DNA of 64,000 nucleotides from Bog-159 sp049511415 (GCA_049511415.1 JBEKYC010000001.1:1-64000); one strand, 5' to 3'. Positions 52,175 through 61,395 are shown, counted from the stretch's first letter. Made by a program: numbers and translations. The notes: generated from the letters alone by a model not told the origin.

Positions 52175-53334
52175 CCCTCGCGCAGCGCCACCAGAATTTC
52201 CTGGCGCGCAGCGGAGCGGGCCGGCAGCAGCCCACCCACCGCGCCCAGGATCAGCGCGAAGATCACGCCCGGCAGCATTACCGCGGGGGTCACGCGGAAG
52301 TTGAACGCGATCTCGCTGAACGTGGCAAAGTTGCCGACGCCGGTCGTCATACCGTTCAAGGGCAGCGCCAGCAGGCATCCGACGAGGCCGCCGATCCCCG
52401 CCAGCAGCAGCGATTCAAGGAAGAAGCTGGTAAGGATCGAGAATCGCGAAAAGCCCAGCACGCGCAGGGTCCCTATCTCCATGGCGCGCCGCGATACGGC
52501 TGCGAACATGGTGTTCATGGCGGCGAAGCTGCTGCCCACGGCCATGATGATCGACACGAAGATGCCCAGTATCTGCAAGGGCGCGCCGGAACTGGTCTGG
52601 TTGTCGTAGTAAGTCTGCTCGCGCATGGCCGTCACATTTAAGCGCCTGTCGTCATTCAGTGAGTTGATCAGCGCCGGGACCGCGGCGGCGTCCACGGCCC
52701 GCAACAGCACGGAACTGGCCGCATCCTGCCGGTTGAAATCCGAAAGCACCTGGTTCAGATCGCCCCAGATCTCGCTGTTGAAAGCGGATTGGCCGGCATC
52801 CATGACGCCCACCACATCCCACATCCCTTTGCCGAAGCGGATCTGCCTGCCAAGCTGCGCCTGCGGATAGCGCTTGGCCACCTGTTTTCCAACCACGATT
52901 TCGCGGCGGCCGGCCTGGAACCAGCGCCCGCCGGTGACGCGCACATCGCGCAATTGTTTGCCTGCCGCATCCAGACCGCGCACCGAAAGGCTCATGCCGT
53001 TGGGGCTGTCGATACCCGCCAGGCTGATCACGGTCACCACTTCCAGAGAGGCCTGGGGTTCGCCGGCGCCGTCGCGTGCGATGCCTGGATTGGTCTTCAA
53101 ATCCTGATACACCGTGCGCGACATGGCGGAACTGAGTTCGGCGGTGCCGCCCTTGCGCAGCACCAGCACGTCCAACGGGCCGCCGGTCGACTGGAATGCC
53201 TGCTTCAGGCCGTTGACCAGCGCCAGATCGGCCACCAGTACGGCGACCGTAAGCCCTATGCCGAGCGCGGTCATGATCGTGGTGGTCTTGCGGACCACCA
53301 GATTGCGGAGGTTATAAGCGATTGGTATAGCCAT
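52171..53334 (-). CDS. ABC transporter permease, FtsX/MacB type (second)
   Basis: The 387-residue protein has an N-terminal helix (TTIMTALGIGLTVAVLVADL), a large extracytoplasmic domain (about 60-260) and three C-terminal helices typical of FtsX-like permeases (GIFVSIIMAVGSSFAAMNTM, SLLLAGIGGLVGCLLALPL, VMLPGVIFALILGAVGGLLP). It begins 4 nt after the first permease stop. Together with that protein it would form the heterodimeric membrane part of the exporter. Substrate unknown. Confidence 0.9.
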   Translation of the reverse strand: MAIPIAYNLRNLVVRKTTTIMTALGIGLTVAVLVADLALVNGLKQAFQSTGGPLDVLVLRKGGTAELSSAMSRTVYQDLKTNPGIARDGAGEPQASLEVVTVISLAGIDSPNGMSLSVRGLDAAGKQLRDVRVTGGRWFQAGRREIVVGKQVAKRYPQAQLGRQIRFGKGMWDVVGVMDAGQSAFNSEIWGDLNQVLSDFNRQDAASSVLLRAVDAAAVPALINSLNDDRRLNVTAMREQTYYDNQTSSGAPLQILGIFVSIIMAVGSSFAAMNTMFAAVSRRAMEIGTLRVLGFSRFSILTSFFLESLLLAGIGGLVGCLLALPLNGMTTGVGNFATFSEIAFNFRVTPAVMLPGVIFALILGAVGGLLPARSAARQEILVALREG

Positions 53335-53338
53335 GGCG

Positions 53339-54502
53339 TCAACCCGTATAGCGAAGCGAGGCGAGGATGGGCGTGCGCGCCGCGCGAAACGCCGGCAGCC
53401 ACGCGCTCGCCAGTCCCGTAATGATGGCGACCCCCAACGTTAATGCTGCGATCTCGGGCGTGATGCGCAAGATCTTGAGATACTGCACGCCGACGACCGC
53501 GTTGTGCAGCAGATGGCACATTGCGGCAGCCAGCGCGCAGCCGATCGCCCCACCGGCTAACGTTACGACGCCGGCTTCGCCCAGAATGATTCCCAAGATC
53601 GTGCCGGAAGTAAAACCTAGAGTCTTCAGGATGCCGATTTCGCGCACGCGTTCACGCACCGCCATCGACAGCGTGTTGCCGGAAATCAGCAGGATCGTGA
53701 AAGTGACCGCCCCGCAGATCGCCATCAGGAAAAGCTTCAGATTACCCAGGAAAGAAACGAAGCTAAGCTGGAACTGGCGTTCGGATTCCGACTTAGTCGG
53801 CGCCGGCGAGTTGTCAAACATGGTGTCGATAGCGCGCGCTACCAGCGGCACATCCTGCGGCGTCTCAGCCTGGATGAGAAAGGCGCTGACGATATCGCGA
53901 ATGTCCGGCGACAGACTCTCCCGCAGATAGTCGTGATTGAAGATGGCCATCTCGACATGATCGGGCGTATCGAAGATGCCATCCAGGGTAAGTTCCAGGT
54001 TCACGGGGAAGATATCACCCATGATGGTAATGTGCTGGCCCAGCTTCCAGCCCAGTCTGTCAGCCAAGGCCTTGGCGGCGATTAAGCCCGTGCGATCGTG
54101 CTGAAACGCGGACTTCTGATCCTCGGGGATCTGCACTTCCGAAAAGATTTGGAAGAGCTTATCCGGCTCGGCGGCCATGCGCATGAAGAAGTTCTTGGGG
54201 TCGCGCGCGTCTTTGTAGACACCGCCGAACCACTGCCAACTGGTGACAGCCTTGACCCCTGGAACCTTGGCGATCTTTTCCTCGTAGGATGCCGGCATGG
54301 GCTGCGCCAGAGATACGCGGTGGTGTGTAAGCAATCGCAAGGCCTGCGCCGGTGTGGGCTCCGCGCCGTAAAACAGCACGCGGTACATAGCCAGCAGGAA
54401 GCCGAGCAGACAGAATGACACCGCGATGCTGGCGACCGTCAAGCCTGTGCGCTTGCGATTGCGCAAGCTATTCTTGAGGATAAGTGGTAGATACTTCGTC
54501 AT
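53339..54502 (-). CDS. ABC transporter permease, FtsX/MacB type (first)
   Basis: From ATG 54502 (GAGG six nt upstream; another ATG four codons earlier is less well placed) the product has 387 residues. The N-terminal helix is TVASIAVSFCLLGFLLAMYR, then a periplasmic domain, and a C-terminal set MAICGAVTFTILLISGNTLS, GIILGEAGVVTLAGGAIGCA and ALTLGVAIITGLASAWLPAF. It heads the permease-permease-adaptor-ATPase operon. A sigma-54-like site and a GC-rich inverted repeat lie about 100 nt upstream, next to a broken sigma-54 activator gene. Confidence 0.9.
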   Translation of the reverse strand: MTKYLPLILKNSLRNRKRTGLTVASIAVSFCLLGFLLAMYRVLFYGAEPTPAQALRLLTHHRVSLAQPMPASYEEKIAKVPGVKAVTSWQWFGGVYKDARDPKNFFMRMAAEPDKLFQIFSEVQIPEDQKSAFQHDRTGLIAAKALADRLGWKLGQHITIMGDIFPVNLELTLDGIFDTPDHVEMAIFNHDYLRESLSPDIRDIVSAFLIQAETPQDVPLVARAIDTMFDNSPAPTKSESERQFQLSFVSFLGNLKLFLMAICGAVTFTILLISGNTLSMAVRERVREIGILKTLGFTSGTILGIILGEAGVVTLAGGAIGCALAAAMCHLLHNAVVGVQYLKILRITPEIAALTLGVAIITGLASAWLPAFRAARTPILASLRYTG

Positions 54503-54606
54503 AACTTGCCTCATTCGAGAGTAACGCCGGCTCCTTCGGAGTCACAGGAGTTTTCGGCCAAGCGACGAATCTTACCGGTGAATGCCGAAGCCGCAGCCTT
54601 GCACAA

Positions 54607-54637
54607 TTGCAGGCCGGCGGCCAAAGTTCCGCCGGCC
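54607..54637 (-). promoter_or_regulatory. Possible sigma-54-type promoter and inverted repeat upstream of the exporter operon
   Basis: On the minus strand TTGG-C-N-rich-CTGCAA places GG (54621-54622) and GC (54609-54610) 10 nt apart. The -24 part is TTGGC and the -12 part TGCA; the middle ACG of the consensus is not matched. GGCCGGCGG (54612-54620) and CCGCCGGCC (54629-54637) form a perfect 9-bp inverted repeat across the same spot. In GC-rich DNA this could be coincidence. Confidence 0.3.
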
Positions 54638-54676
54638 AAGTGCTTGAAACCGCATCGCCGGCCCGCATCCATCCCA

Positions 54677-55135
54677 ATGGTTTTCGTAATCCGTAGCGAC
54701 CTCTTCAACCGTCTGAACGTATTTCCCATCCCGGCGCCCGCGCTGCGCGAACATCCTGCCGATATTCCGCCCGTGGCGCACTTCGCCGCCAAACATGGGG
54801 AGCGCTTTGGACGGCCGATTGCGCGCATCGAACGCCGCAGCATGGCGCAACTGGAAGCCTACGGGTGGCCGGGCAACGTCCGGGAACTCGAAAACTTCGT
54901 CGAGCGCGCCGTGATTCTGGCGCGCAACGGCACGCTGCGTGTCGAGCGCGATCTGTTGCCGATCACGCTCGATTCAGGCATCTCAAAGCACTTGAAATGC
55001 GAGGAGCGGCAGGCCATCGAAACCGCACGGCGTTTGTCGCGCGGGCGGGTCGCCGGGGCGATCGGCGCAGCCAGGCGGTTGGGCCTGCCAGCCTCGACGC
55101 TGGAGTTCCGGATTCGCCGCTTTGGGTATCGATAA
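54677..55135 (+). pseudogene. Remnant of a sigma-54-dependent activator (AAA+ end plus HTH)
   Basis: The frame begins in the middle of the AAA+ domain: SDLFNRLNVFPIPAPALREH-type sensor segment, then QLEAYGWPGNVRELENFVER (sensor II/GNVREL) and a Fis-type helix-turn-helix (ARRLGLPASTLEFRIRRFGY). Walker A, Walker B and the GAFTGA loop are all missing. The frame is open back to 54506, but that part has no homology I recognise. Thus it is the last third of an NtrC/FhlA-like regulator. It lies divergent from the exporter operon, whose former regulator it may have been. An HTH-only protein could still be made from ATG 54677. Confidence 0.75.
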
Positions 55136-55159
55136 GTTTCGCTGCCGGCGGGAAGTTTC

Positions 55160-56776
55160 TTAGTTGGCGGCTACGTGGGTACCCAGGGACAGTGTTTCCA
55201 CGTTCCAGTACGTATAGGGGCGGATCGACGCCGCTTTCACATTGTGGAGCGATGGAGACACCGCGATCAGCGTATTCTTGTTCAATAGGTACAGCAGCGG
55301 CAACTGTTCCCAGGCGATCTCCTGCACGCGGTCGAAGTTCCGCTTGCGGAGCGCGCCGTTCGATTCCGAAGCCTGCGCCCGCATGAGCCGATCGATCTCC
55401 GCCTCCCAAGGTGTGGCCGGGGTTTTCTGCTCGGGGTTCCATTGATGGTTGGCCGCCGAACTGAGCCATATGTTCATCTGTAAGTTGGGGTCCAGGTCCA
55501 CGTTGGCGAATCCTAACATGCAAGCTTCGTAATCGAAAGTCTTAGTCATCCTTTCGATCAAGGCAGCGAAATCGAGCATAACCACATTGAGCTTGATCCC
55601 GATTGCGCTCAAATCCTGCTGGATCATCGCCGCCATCTTGGCGCGCGCCAGGTTGCCGGCATTAGTCACCACCGAAAACTCCACGGCATTGCCCGGCCTG
55701 TCGCGAAGCACGCCGTTCTTGATGGTGAACCCATCCTGTGCCAGGCTCCGCAACGCCGCCGTGCGGTCGAACGGAATGGGCTTCAAACCGGAGTTATACC
55801 AATGGCGATTGGCCGGCGAAACCGGGCCCACGGCGGTAGTCGCATGACCGCGGTAGACCACGCGGCAGAGATCCTCGCGGTTGATGGCTTCGAGCACCGC
55901 GCGCCGGAAAGCGGTCGAGCGGAACCATGCCTTCTTATATTCGGGAAGCGGAGCTTGCGGAGCCTGGTTGAACCAGAGTAACTCCGACTCAAGCGATGGG
56001 CCAATATCACTGACTGCCGCGGGCGCGTCCGCAGCCAGTTTCTCGAAATTGTCGGGCGCCACGCTGTTGATCAGGTGCAACTCGCCGCGCGTGAAGCGCA
56101 CCATCTCCATGGTGCGGTTCTGCTGAATCGACAACCGGATCGAATCCAGATAGGGAAGCGCCCGGCCTTGCGGATCCAGCTTCCAATAATGCGGGTTTTT
56201 CTTGAGCAGAATCTCCGCACCCGCCTGATAGTTGGCAACGTAAAAAGGACCGAGCACGGCGGCTTCCTTGGCGGGAGACCGCGACGACATGATCGCCACC
56301 TGGTCGAACAAGCGCTCCAGGCCGGAAACCACCGATGGAAAGGTAATAGCGACGGTGAGCGGGCCCGTGACTTGAATCTCCGCCTTTCCCTGTCCCGACC
56401 GAAATGCGTCGCCTACCGGGGCGTGCAGAGCCGGGTCCATCACCATACGCATCGTTTGGGCGACATCTTCCGGCGTAAACGGCGTGCCATCCGAGAAATT
56501 CAAGCCAGGTTTGATTTTAAAAGTGATCCGTTTCCCTTTTTCATCGATCTTCCAGGAAGCGGCTAACTCGGGCTCCACTTCCTGCGTGGATCGATTGACG
56601 CGAATCAGCACGCCGCCTGTCAGATAACGGACGACTTCCGAAGGGTCGTCTTCAACCAACAAGGGGTTGAACGTCTTAGGCTCGCCTTGGAGGCAAAAGC
56701 GCAGTTCGCCCCCATACTGTCCGTACATGGATACGCACGCTACGGCCACAGTCAGGAGCAGCAATCGCAGTTTCAT
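55160..56776 (-). CDS. Extracellular solute-binding protein family 5 (peptide/nickel type)
   Basis: The 538-residue exported protein (signal LLLLTVAVACVSMYG) shows the SBP_bac_5 pattern: ELRFCLQGEPKTFNPLLVED, SWKIDEKGKRITFKIKPGLN followed by FSDGTPFTPEDV, and later FRSTAFRRAVLEAINREDL. These proteins bind peptides or related molecules for Dpp/Opp-type ABC importers. No permease is in the window, but a lone Dpp-type ATPase lies 5 kb away on the other strand. It follows the HD-GYP gene by 22 nt on the same strand, so it is probably co-transcribed with it. Confidence 0.9.
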   Translation of the reverse strand: MKLRLLLLTVAVACVSMYGQYGGELRFCLQGEPKTFNPLLVEDDPSEVVRYLTGGVLIRVNRSTQEVEPELAASWKIDEKGKRITFKIKPGLNFSDGTPFTPEDVAQTMRMVMDPALHAPVGDAFRSGQGKAEIQVTGPLTVAITFPSVVSGLERLFDQVAIMSSRSPAKEAAVLGPFYVANYQAGAEILLKKNPHYWKLDPQGRALPYLDSIRLSIQQNRTMEMVRFTRGELHLINSVAPDNFEKLAADAPAAVSDIGPSLESELLWFNQAPQAPLPEYKKAWFRSTAFRRAVLEAINREDLCRVVYRGHATTAVGPVSPANRHWYNSGLKPIPFDRTAALRSLAQDGFTIKNGVLRDRPGNAVEFSVVTNAGNLARAKMAAMIQQDLSAIGIKLNVVMLDFAALIERMTKTFDYEACMLGFANVDLDPNLQMNIWLSSAANHQWNPEQKTPATPWEAEIDRLMRAQASESNGALRKRNFDRVQEIAWEQLPLLYLLNKNTLIAVSPSLHNVKAASIRPYTYWNVETLSLGTHVAAN

Positions 56777-56798
56777 ATGTTTTTCGTGCCTTCAGTAC

Positions 56799-59216
56799 TT
56801 AAGCGGTGGCCGCTATCTCATCCGCCGGCTGCGTATAGACCGCCATCCGGTACTTCTTCCGGAGCTGTTTGGCCTTGTACATGCGTCGGTCGGCTTCCGC
56901 CAGCAACTCTTCCGCATCCGTGCCGTCCTCGGGGAAATATGCCTCGCCTAAACTCAGTGACACTCCGCTTCCCGAAGCCGTTCCCGCAGTGATCGCGATT
57001 TGCTTCAGATCGGCAATACGGCTTTGCACCGAGCGGCGATCGCTGCCCGGCAAAAGGAGCACAAACTCGTCGCCTCCCATGCGGGCGACATAGTCATACT
57101 CGCGGCAGCGGCTGCGCAGTGCTTCCGATACCATGCGCAGGACCTTATTTCCCTCCAGATGGCCGTAGCGATCGTTGATCTGCTTAAAGCCGTCGAGATC
57201 GCACACCACCACGCATAATGGTTCCTTGTTGCGCTTCGAGCGGGCCAGTTCGCTGTCCAAGCGCAGAAACAGGGAACGCGCATTGGGCAAGCCGGACAAG
57301 TAGTCAGTGGTGGCCGAGTCCTCCACTTGCCGGAAGATCAGCGCGTTCTCAATGGCCAGGGAGACCTTGCTGCTGATGGCCAGCAGGATGCGGAGGTGGT
57401 CGCGGGAAAAAGCGTCGGCGCCGGCCCGGTACAGCGTCATGACTCCGATTGCTCCGCTCAACCCTTCGAGCGGCACTGCCAGCGCCGATCGGAGCGTGCA
57501 AAACTTTGCCGCATCCGCCAGATACCCCGGCTCCACGGACGGATTGCCGTTCAGGATTGGTTTGCGGTTTTGGGCCACCCAGCCGGAGAGACCTTCTCCC
57601 ACGGGGATCTCCAGGGAAGAGAGCAGCCGGAAATCTTCTCCATTTACGTATTGGGGAATCAGCTTCTCTTCCAGCCGCACATAAATCGCGATGGCGTCGT
57701 ATGGAACAATTTTCTTCAAACGCGCGGCGACTACCGACAGAGTCTCATCCAGGCTCAGGGAATTGCCTAAATCCTGCACCAATTCGAATAGCAATTGGAC
57801 TTCCTGGCGCGCCGCGGCGATGGAGCACAGGAAATCGTACTCGTTTCCCGCGGGCTGCGGCGCCGAAGCCTGGAAGCCGGCGGCGGGTTCCAAGCCTTTT
57901 TCAATTCGTAGCTCCGTCGACAGCACAGCCGGCTTGCCGGGAGCCGTTTGCGCCTCCCGCTCCCATTCCACATAGTGCCGCTGCAGGATGCGAACCACCC
58001 GCGGATCGAAGTTCTTTCCCGAAAGGCCCGCCACCTCAGCCATGGCGTCCTCCAAGGCCAATGCCCGGCGGTACTGCCGGTCGGAAGCCAAAGCATCCAA
58101 GCAGTCGACGGCCGACAGAATCCGCGCGCCCACCGGGATCTCCTCGCCCTTCAGGCCATAGGGGTAACCGGTTCCATTCCAGTTTTCATGATGTGCCCGC
58201 ACGATGGGCGCCACCGGATAAGGAAACGCCACCCTCTCCAGAATCTCGGCGCCCACGATCGGATGGATCTTCATCTTCTCGAACTCTTCGGGAGTCAACC
58301 GTCCGGGTTTGGAGATGATATGTTCCGGAACTGCCAGTTTCCCGATATCATGCAAAAGCGCGGCCGCCTTCAGCGCCTCCAGTTCGACCTCGGACAATCC
58401 CATCTGCTTGCCGACTTCCACCGCATACACGCGCACGCGCCGCAGATGCTCGTGAGTGGTGTGGTCCTTCGCGTCAATCGCCATGGCCAGCGCTTCGATG
58501 GTGCGCATGTGCAGCCCGGCGATCGATTCCACGTGGCGCCTCTCCGCTTCCAAACGCGCCAGGTAGAGTTCGTAAGAGCGGTAGATCAGATAGATCACCG
58601 GCAGCACCACAATGGATCCTTGCCACTGAATCTGCCGGGTAAAAACGCTGATAATCCAGGCGACGGACGCGCCCACCAGATAGAAGGGGAACGACCAGAA
58701 GTAACAATTATGCCAGGTTTCGCCGAACTTCTTGCCCTCGGAGAAGGAAATCGCCAGGGCCACCGGCACGGTGTTCAGGCCATAGTAGGCCATCCCGGTT
58801 ACCACCAATAGCAGGGGACCGATGTGATCGAAACGCAGCAGCACCTGCCAGTGATAGAAAGCGTAGGCCAGCGTCACGGCGATTCCGGTATTCGCCATGC
58901 TGAAGACTGCCTGAAACATTTTGGGGCGCTGCTTCGACTTCCAGAAGCACTGCACGAAGGTTCCCGCGCAGCCGATGGCGATCGTTTCGGCGGGACTCAA
59001 GTCGGCGATGCCTATGAAGACGAACAGGAAGCAGACGGACATCGTTCCGCGGATGCCTGGCAGATTGACCTTCAGACCTCCCGCCAGCAGCGACAGGAAC
59101 AGATAAAACATGAACCGCAGCACGTCGTCGGAGCGCCAGTTGTACAGTGACAGACCAATAACGGCAATGCCGGTGAGACTGACCGCGGCCACGTACAGCT
59201 TCGCTTTGAGGTTCAT
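56799..59216 (-). CDS. Membrane HD-GYP phosphodiesterase with GAF and GGDEF domains
   Basis: From ATG 59216, overlapping the activator stop (ATGA), the protein has 805 residues. An N-terminal region of about seven or eight hydrophobic segments (1-215) is followed by HD-GYP (235-420; His289-Asp290 and HHENWNGTGYP), a GAF domain (about 490-640) and an intact GGDEF (ARMGGDEFVLLLPG). So both a c-di-GMP hydrolase and a synthase are predicted in one chain. The longer open frame to 59702 is overlap with the activator gene. Coupled with a sigma-54 activator and followed by a peptide-binding protein. Confidence 0.92.
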   Translation of the reverse strand: MNLKAKLYVAAVSLTGIAVIGLSLYNWRSDDVLRFMFYLFLSLLAGGLKVNLPGIRGTMSVCFLFVFIGIADLSPAETIAIGCAGTFVQCFWKSKQRPKMFQAVFSMANTGIAVTLAYAFYHWQVLLRFDHIGPLLLVVTGMAYYGLNTVPVALAISFSEGKKFGETWHNCYFWSFPFYLVGASVAWIISVFTRQIQWQGSIVVLPVIYLIYRSYELYLARLEAERRHVESIAGLHMRTIEALAMAIDAKDHTTHEHLRRVRVYAVEVGKQMGLSEVELEALKAAALLHDIGKLAVPEHIISKPGRLTPEEFEKMKIHPIVGAEILERVAFPYPVAPIVRAHHENWNGTGYPYGLKGEEIPVGARILSAVDCLDALASDRQYRRALALEDAMAEVAGLSGKNFDPRVVRILQRHYVEWEREAQTAPGKPAVLSTELRIEKGLEPAAGFQASAPQPAGNEYDFLCSIAAARQEVQLLFELVQDLGNSLSLDETLSVVAARLKKIVPYDAIAIYVRLEEKLIPQYVNGEDFRLLSSLEIPVGEGLSGWVAQNRKPILNGNPSVEPGYLADAAKFCTLRSALAVPLEGLSGAIGVMTLYRAGADAFSRDHLRILLAISSKVSLAIENALIFRQVEDSATTDYLSGLPNARSLFLRLDSELARSKRNKEPLCVVVCDLDGFKQINDRYGHLEGNKVLRMVSEALRSRCREYDYVARMGGDEFVLLLPGSDRRSVQSRIADLKQIAITAGTASGSGVSLSLGEAYFPEDGTDAEELLAEADRRMYKAKQLRKKYRMAVYTQPADEIAATA

Positions 59217-60334
59217 ATGGAAAGCACCGGAGAGGCCGGCAGCGGTCCGGCCGTCCGTGTCCTGTACTCCTTCAATCGGCGCAACAGCGTGCGCCGGGAA
59301 ATACCCAACAAGACGGCGGCAAGGTCCTGCCGGCCGCCCGACCTTTCCAGCGCTTCCCGGATTACTTGCTCTTCGAGACCGCCTAACTGATGCTTCAGTT
59401 CGGGTCCGGACGCGGGTTTCTCGGCGGACATCTTCAGGTTCAGATCCTCCGCCCGAATCTCCCAACTCTCTGCCAGTACAGCCGCCCGCGTAATCACGTT
59501 GCGGATCTCGCGCACGTTTCCCGGCCAGTTGTAGTCTTCGAGAAGGTTGAGGGCGTCTTCCGACAGTTCCAGGCGGGGATCGACTTCGTGCAGAAAATGA
59601 TACGCCAGCGGCGCGATATCTTCGGGCCGCTCGCGAACCGGCGGCACCACAATGCTTACCTGATTCAGGCGATGAAATAGATCGTTGCGGAACGATCCGC
59701 ATTCGGCCGCCGCTTCGAGATTCCTGTTCGTCGCCGCTACGATGCGCGCGTCCACGGATACTTTGCGGGTGCCGCCCAGCCGGTAGTAAGGCACTCCGTC
59801 CAGCACGCGCAACAGTTTCACCTGCATCTTGGCGTCGAGTTCCCCGATTTCATCCAGGAACAGAGTGCCGCCGTTGGCGAGTTCGAACATGCCGGCTTTC
59901 TGGCCTTCGGCGCCGCTAAAGGCGCCTTTTTCGTAGCCGAACAGCTCGCTCTCCACTAAATGGTCGGGTAGGGCGCCGCAGTTGACATCCACCCAGGGCT
60001 TGGCGCATCGAAGCGAAAAATTATGCACGGCGCGCGCGACGACTTCTTTCCCGGATCCGCTCTCTCCTCCAATAAGGACGGTGGCATTGGTGCGGGCAAT
60101 CTTCTCCACCATGCGGAATACACTCTTCATGCGCTCGCTGCGGACTACCGCGCCGTGGATGACATGGCCCTCGTCGCGGGCCTGCGCGGCCCGCAGGTAG
60201 TCCGGCGCGGAACGTGCTTCCGGCCCGGGTCCTTCGCGGCTCGGGCGCTGCGCACCATGATGCAGATTGAACCGGCCAGTCGCCCCGGCTCTCATGGTGT
60301 GCATCTTTGCGGACATCGCCATAACGAGTAACAT
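59213..60334 (-). CDS. Sigma-54-dependent transcriptional activator with GAFSGA loop
   Basis: From ATG 60334 the protein has 373 residues; other ATGs at 60322 and 60316 and a TTG at 60358 are possible. A short N-terminal part (about 65 residues, no receiver or GAF domain) precedes the AAA+ core: Walker A GESGSGKE (90-97), loop GAFSGA (137-142), Walker B GGTLFLDEIGEL, then GNVREI and a Fis-type HTH (LAAVLLGISRRTLLRRLKEY). The sigma-54-contacting Thr of GAFTGA is Ser. Without a sensory domain, control would come from a partner; the coupled HD-GYP/GGDEF membrane protein is the obvious candidate. Confidence 0.9.
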   Translation of the reverse strand: MLLVMAMSAKMHTMRAGATGRFNLHHGAQRPSREGPGPEARSAPDYLRAAQARDEGHVIHGAVVRSERMKSVFRMVEKIARTNATVLIGGESGSGKEVVARAVHNFSLRCAKPWVDVNCGALPDHLVESELFGYEKGAFSGAEGQKAGMFELANGGTLFLDEIGELDAKMQVKLLRVLDGVPYYRLGGTRKVSVDARIVAATNRNLEAAAECGSFRNDLFHRLNQVSIVVPPVRERPEDIAPLAYHFLHEVDPRLELSEDALNLLEDYNWPGNVREIRNVITRAAVLAESWEIRAEDLNLKMSAEKPASGPELKHQLGGLEEQVIREALERSGGRQDLAAVLLGISRRTLLRRLKEYRTRTAGPLPASPVLSI

Positions 60335-60358
60335 ACGCTCTACTCGCCCTACATTCAA

Positions 60359-60543
60359 TTCAATTCCGATTCAATCCGTACTTCTTGTACCAATATAGTC
60401 TGTAAGGTTATGGGCGAAGTTATTATCCCCGGAATTAACGGACGCCATAGTAAGCAGCCTAATACTAACCTTGGATAACTCACAGGCTGCGGTATTGAGC
60501 CGCATAACAAAAAAGAACTTGTGGCGCAGGCGCCCGGACGCCC
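60359..60543. other. Divergent intergenic region, activator and ABC ATPase genes
   Basis: 185 bp, more AT-rich than its surroundings, expected to hold promoters for both genes. No -24/-12 pair and no strong -35/-10 pair could be assigned; no repeat or RNA gene seen. Confidence 0.35.
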
Positions 60544-61395
60544 ATGGTAGAAGCCGTGAGTCCGTCCCGTCGCTTGGAGTGCTCCGAACCTTTGCTCTCG
60601 ATAAGAATGAGCGCCGGTTACCGCGGCCGGCCGGAGGTGCTGCACGACGTGGCGTTCGATGTAAAGGCGGGCGAAATTGTGGGACTGGCCGGCCAGAGTG
60701 GTTCGGGCAAGAGCACCATTGCCTTGGCCATCATGCGCCTGCTCCACTTGAAGGGCGGCGCAGCGCGCGGCCAGATTCGCTTCCGCGGCGACGATCTGTT
60801 GCGCCGCGGGGAACGGGGGATGCGGGATGTGCGCGGCCGGGAAATCGCCCTGGTGCTGCAGAATCCCATGACATCGCTGAACCCCGCTCTGCGGATTGGC
60901 ACGCAGTTGGCGGAAGCCTGGGAGGCGCACAGTCACGGTTCCCGGAGTGCCGCGCGGGAGGCATACATCCTGGAGACGCTGGCGGCAGTCAGTCTCGACG
61001 CAGACCGGGCATTCCTACGCCGCTATCCCAGTGAATTGAGCATGGGGCAGGCCCAGCGTGTCCTGATCGCCATGGCCATCCTCCATCGCCCTGCGCTGCT
61101 GATCGCCGATGAAGCCACCAGCGCGCTGGATGCCCTCACGCAGTCCGAGATCCTGCGGCTCTTTGAAAGGCTGAACCGCGATTTAGCCATGGCGATCCTT
61201 TATATTTCCCACGACTTGCTCTCTATCGCCGCGATATGCAACCGGATGGCGGTGCTGCGGGAAGGGGAAATCGTGGAATTCGGGCCGGTGGACCGGGTAT
61301 TTCAGTGTCCCGCCCATCCATATACCCGGCGTCTGATCCAGGCGATTCCAGCGGCTGCGTTTGCGCCAGCCGGCGCTATCGCGTACCAGGTTTAG
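60544..61395 (+). CDS. Lone Dpp/Opp-type ABC transporter ATP-binding protein
   Basis: The 283-residue ATPase has Walker A GLAGQSGSGKSTIALAIM, Q-loop VLQNPMTSLNPAL and Walker B LLIADEATSALDALTQSEIL. The C-terminal CPAHPYTRRLIQAIP belongs to the oligopeptide-transporter tail. The signature is ELSMGQAQRV, with Met for the first Gly of LSGGQ. It is shorter than usual DppD (about 320), missing the end of the tail. No permease or second ATPase adjoins it; it sits between the signalling genes and the rplA operon. Start could also be downstream (ATG at residue 22). Confidence 0.85.
   Translation: MVEAVSPSRRLECSEPLLSIRMSAGYRGRPEVLHDVAFDVKAGEIVGLAGQSGSGKSTIALAIMRLLHLKGGAARGQIRFRGDDLLRRGERGMRDVRGREIALVLQNPMTSLNPALRIGTQLAEAWEAHSHGSRSAAREAYILETLAAVSLDADRAFLRRYPSELSMGQAQRVLIAMAILHRPALLIADEATSALDALTQSEILRLFERLNRDLAMAILYISHDLLSIAAICNRMAVLREGEIVEFGPVDRVFQCPAHPYTRRLIQAIPAAAFAPAGAIAYQV

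Noticed and set aside
60470..60500. Possible -24/-12 promoter (TTGG...GGCTGC) before the ABC ATPase gene
   Set aside because: GG is followed after 10 nt by GG, not GC; the required spacing fails.
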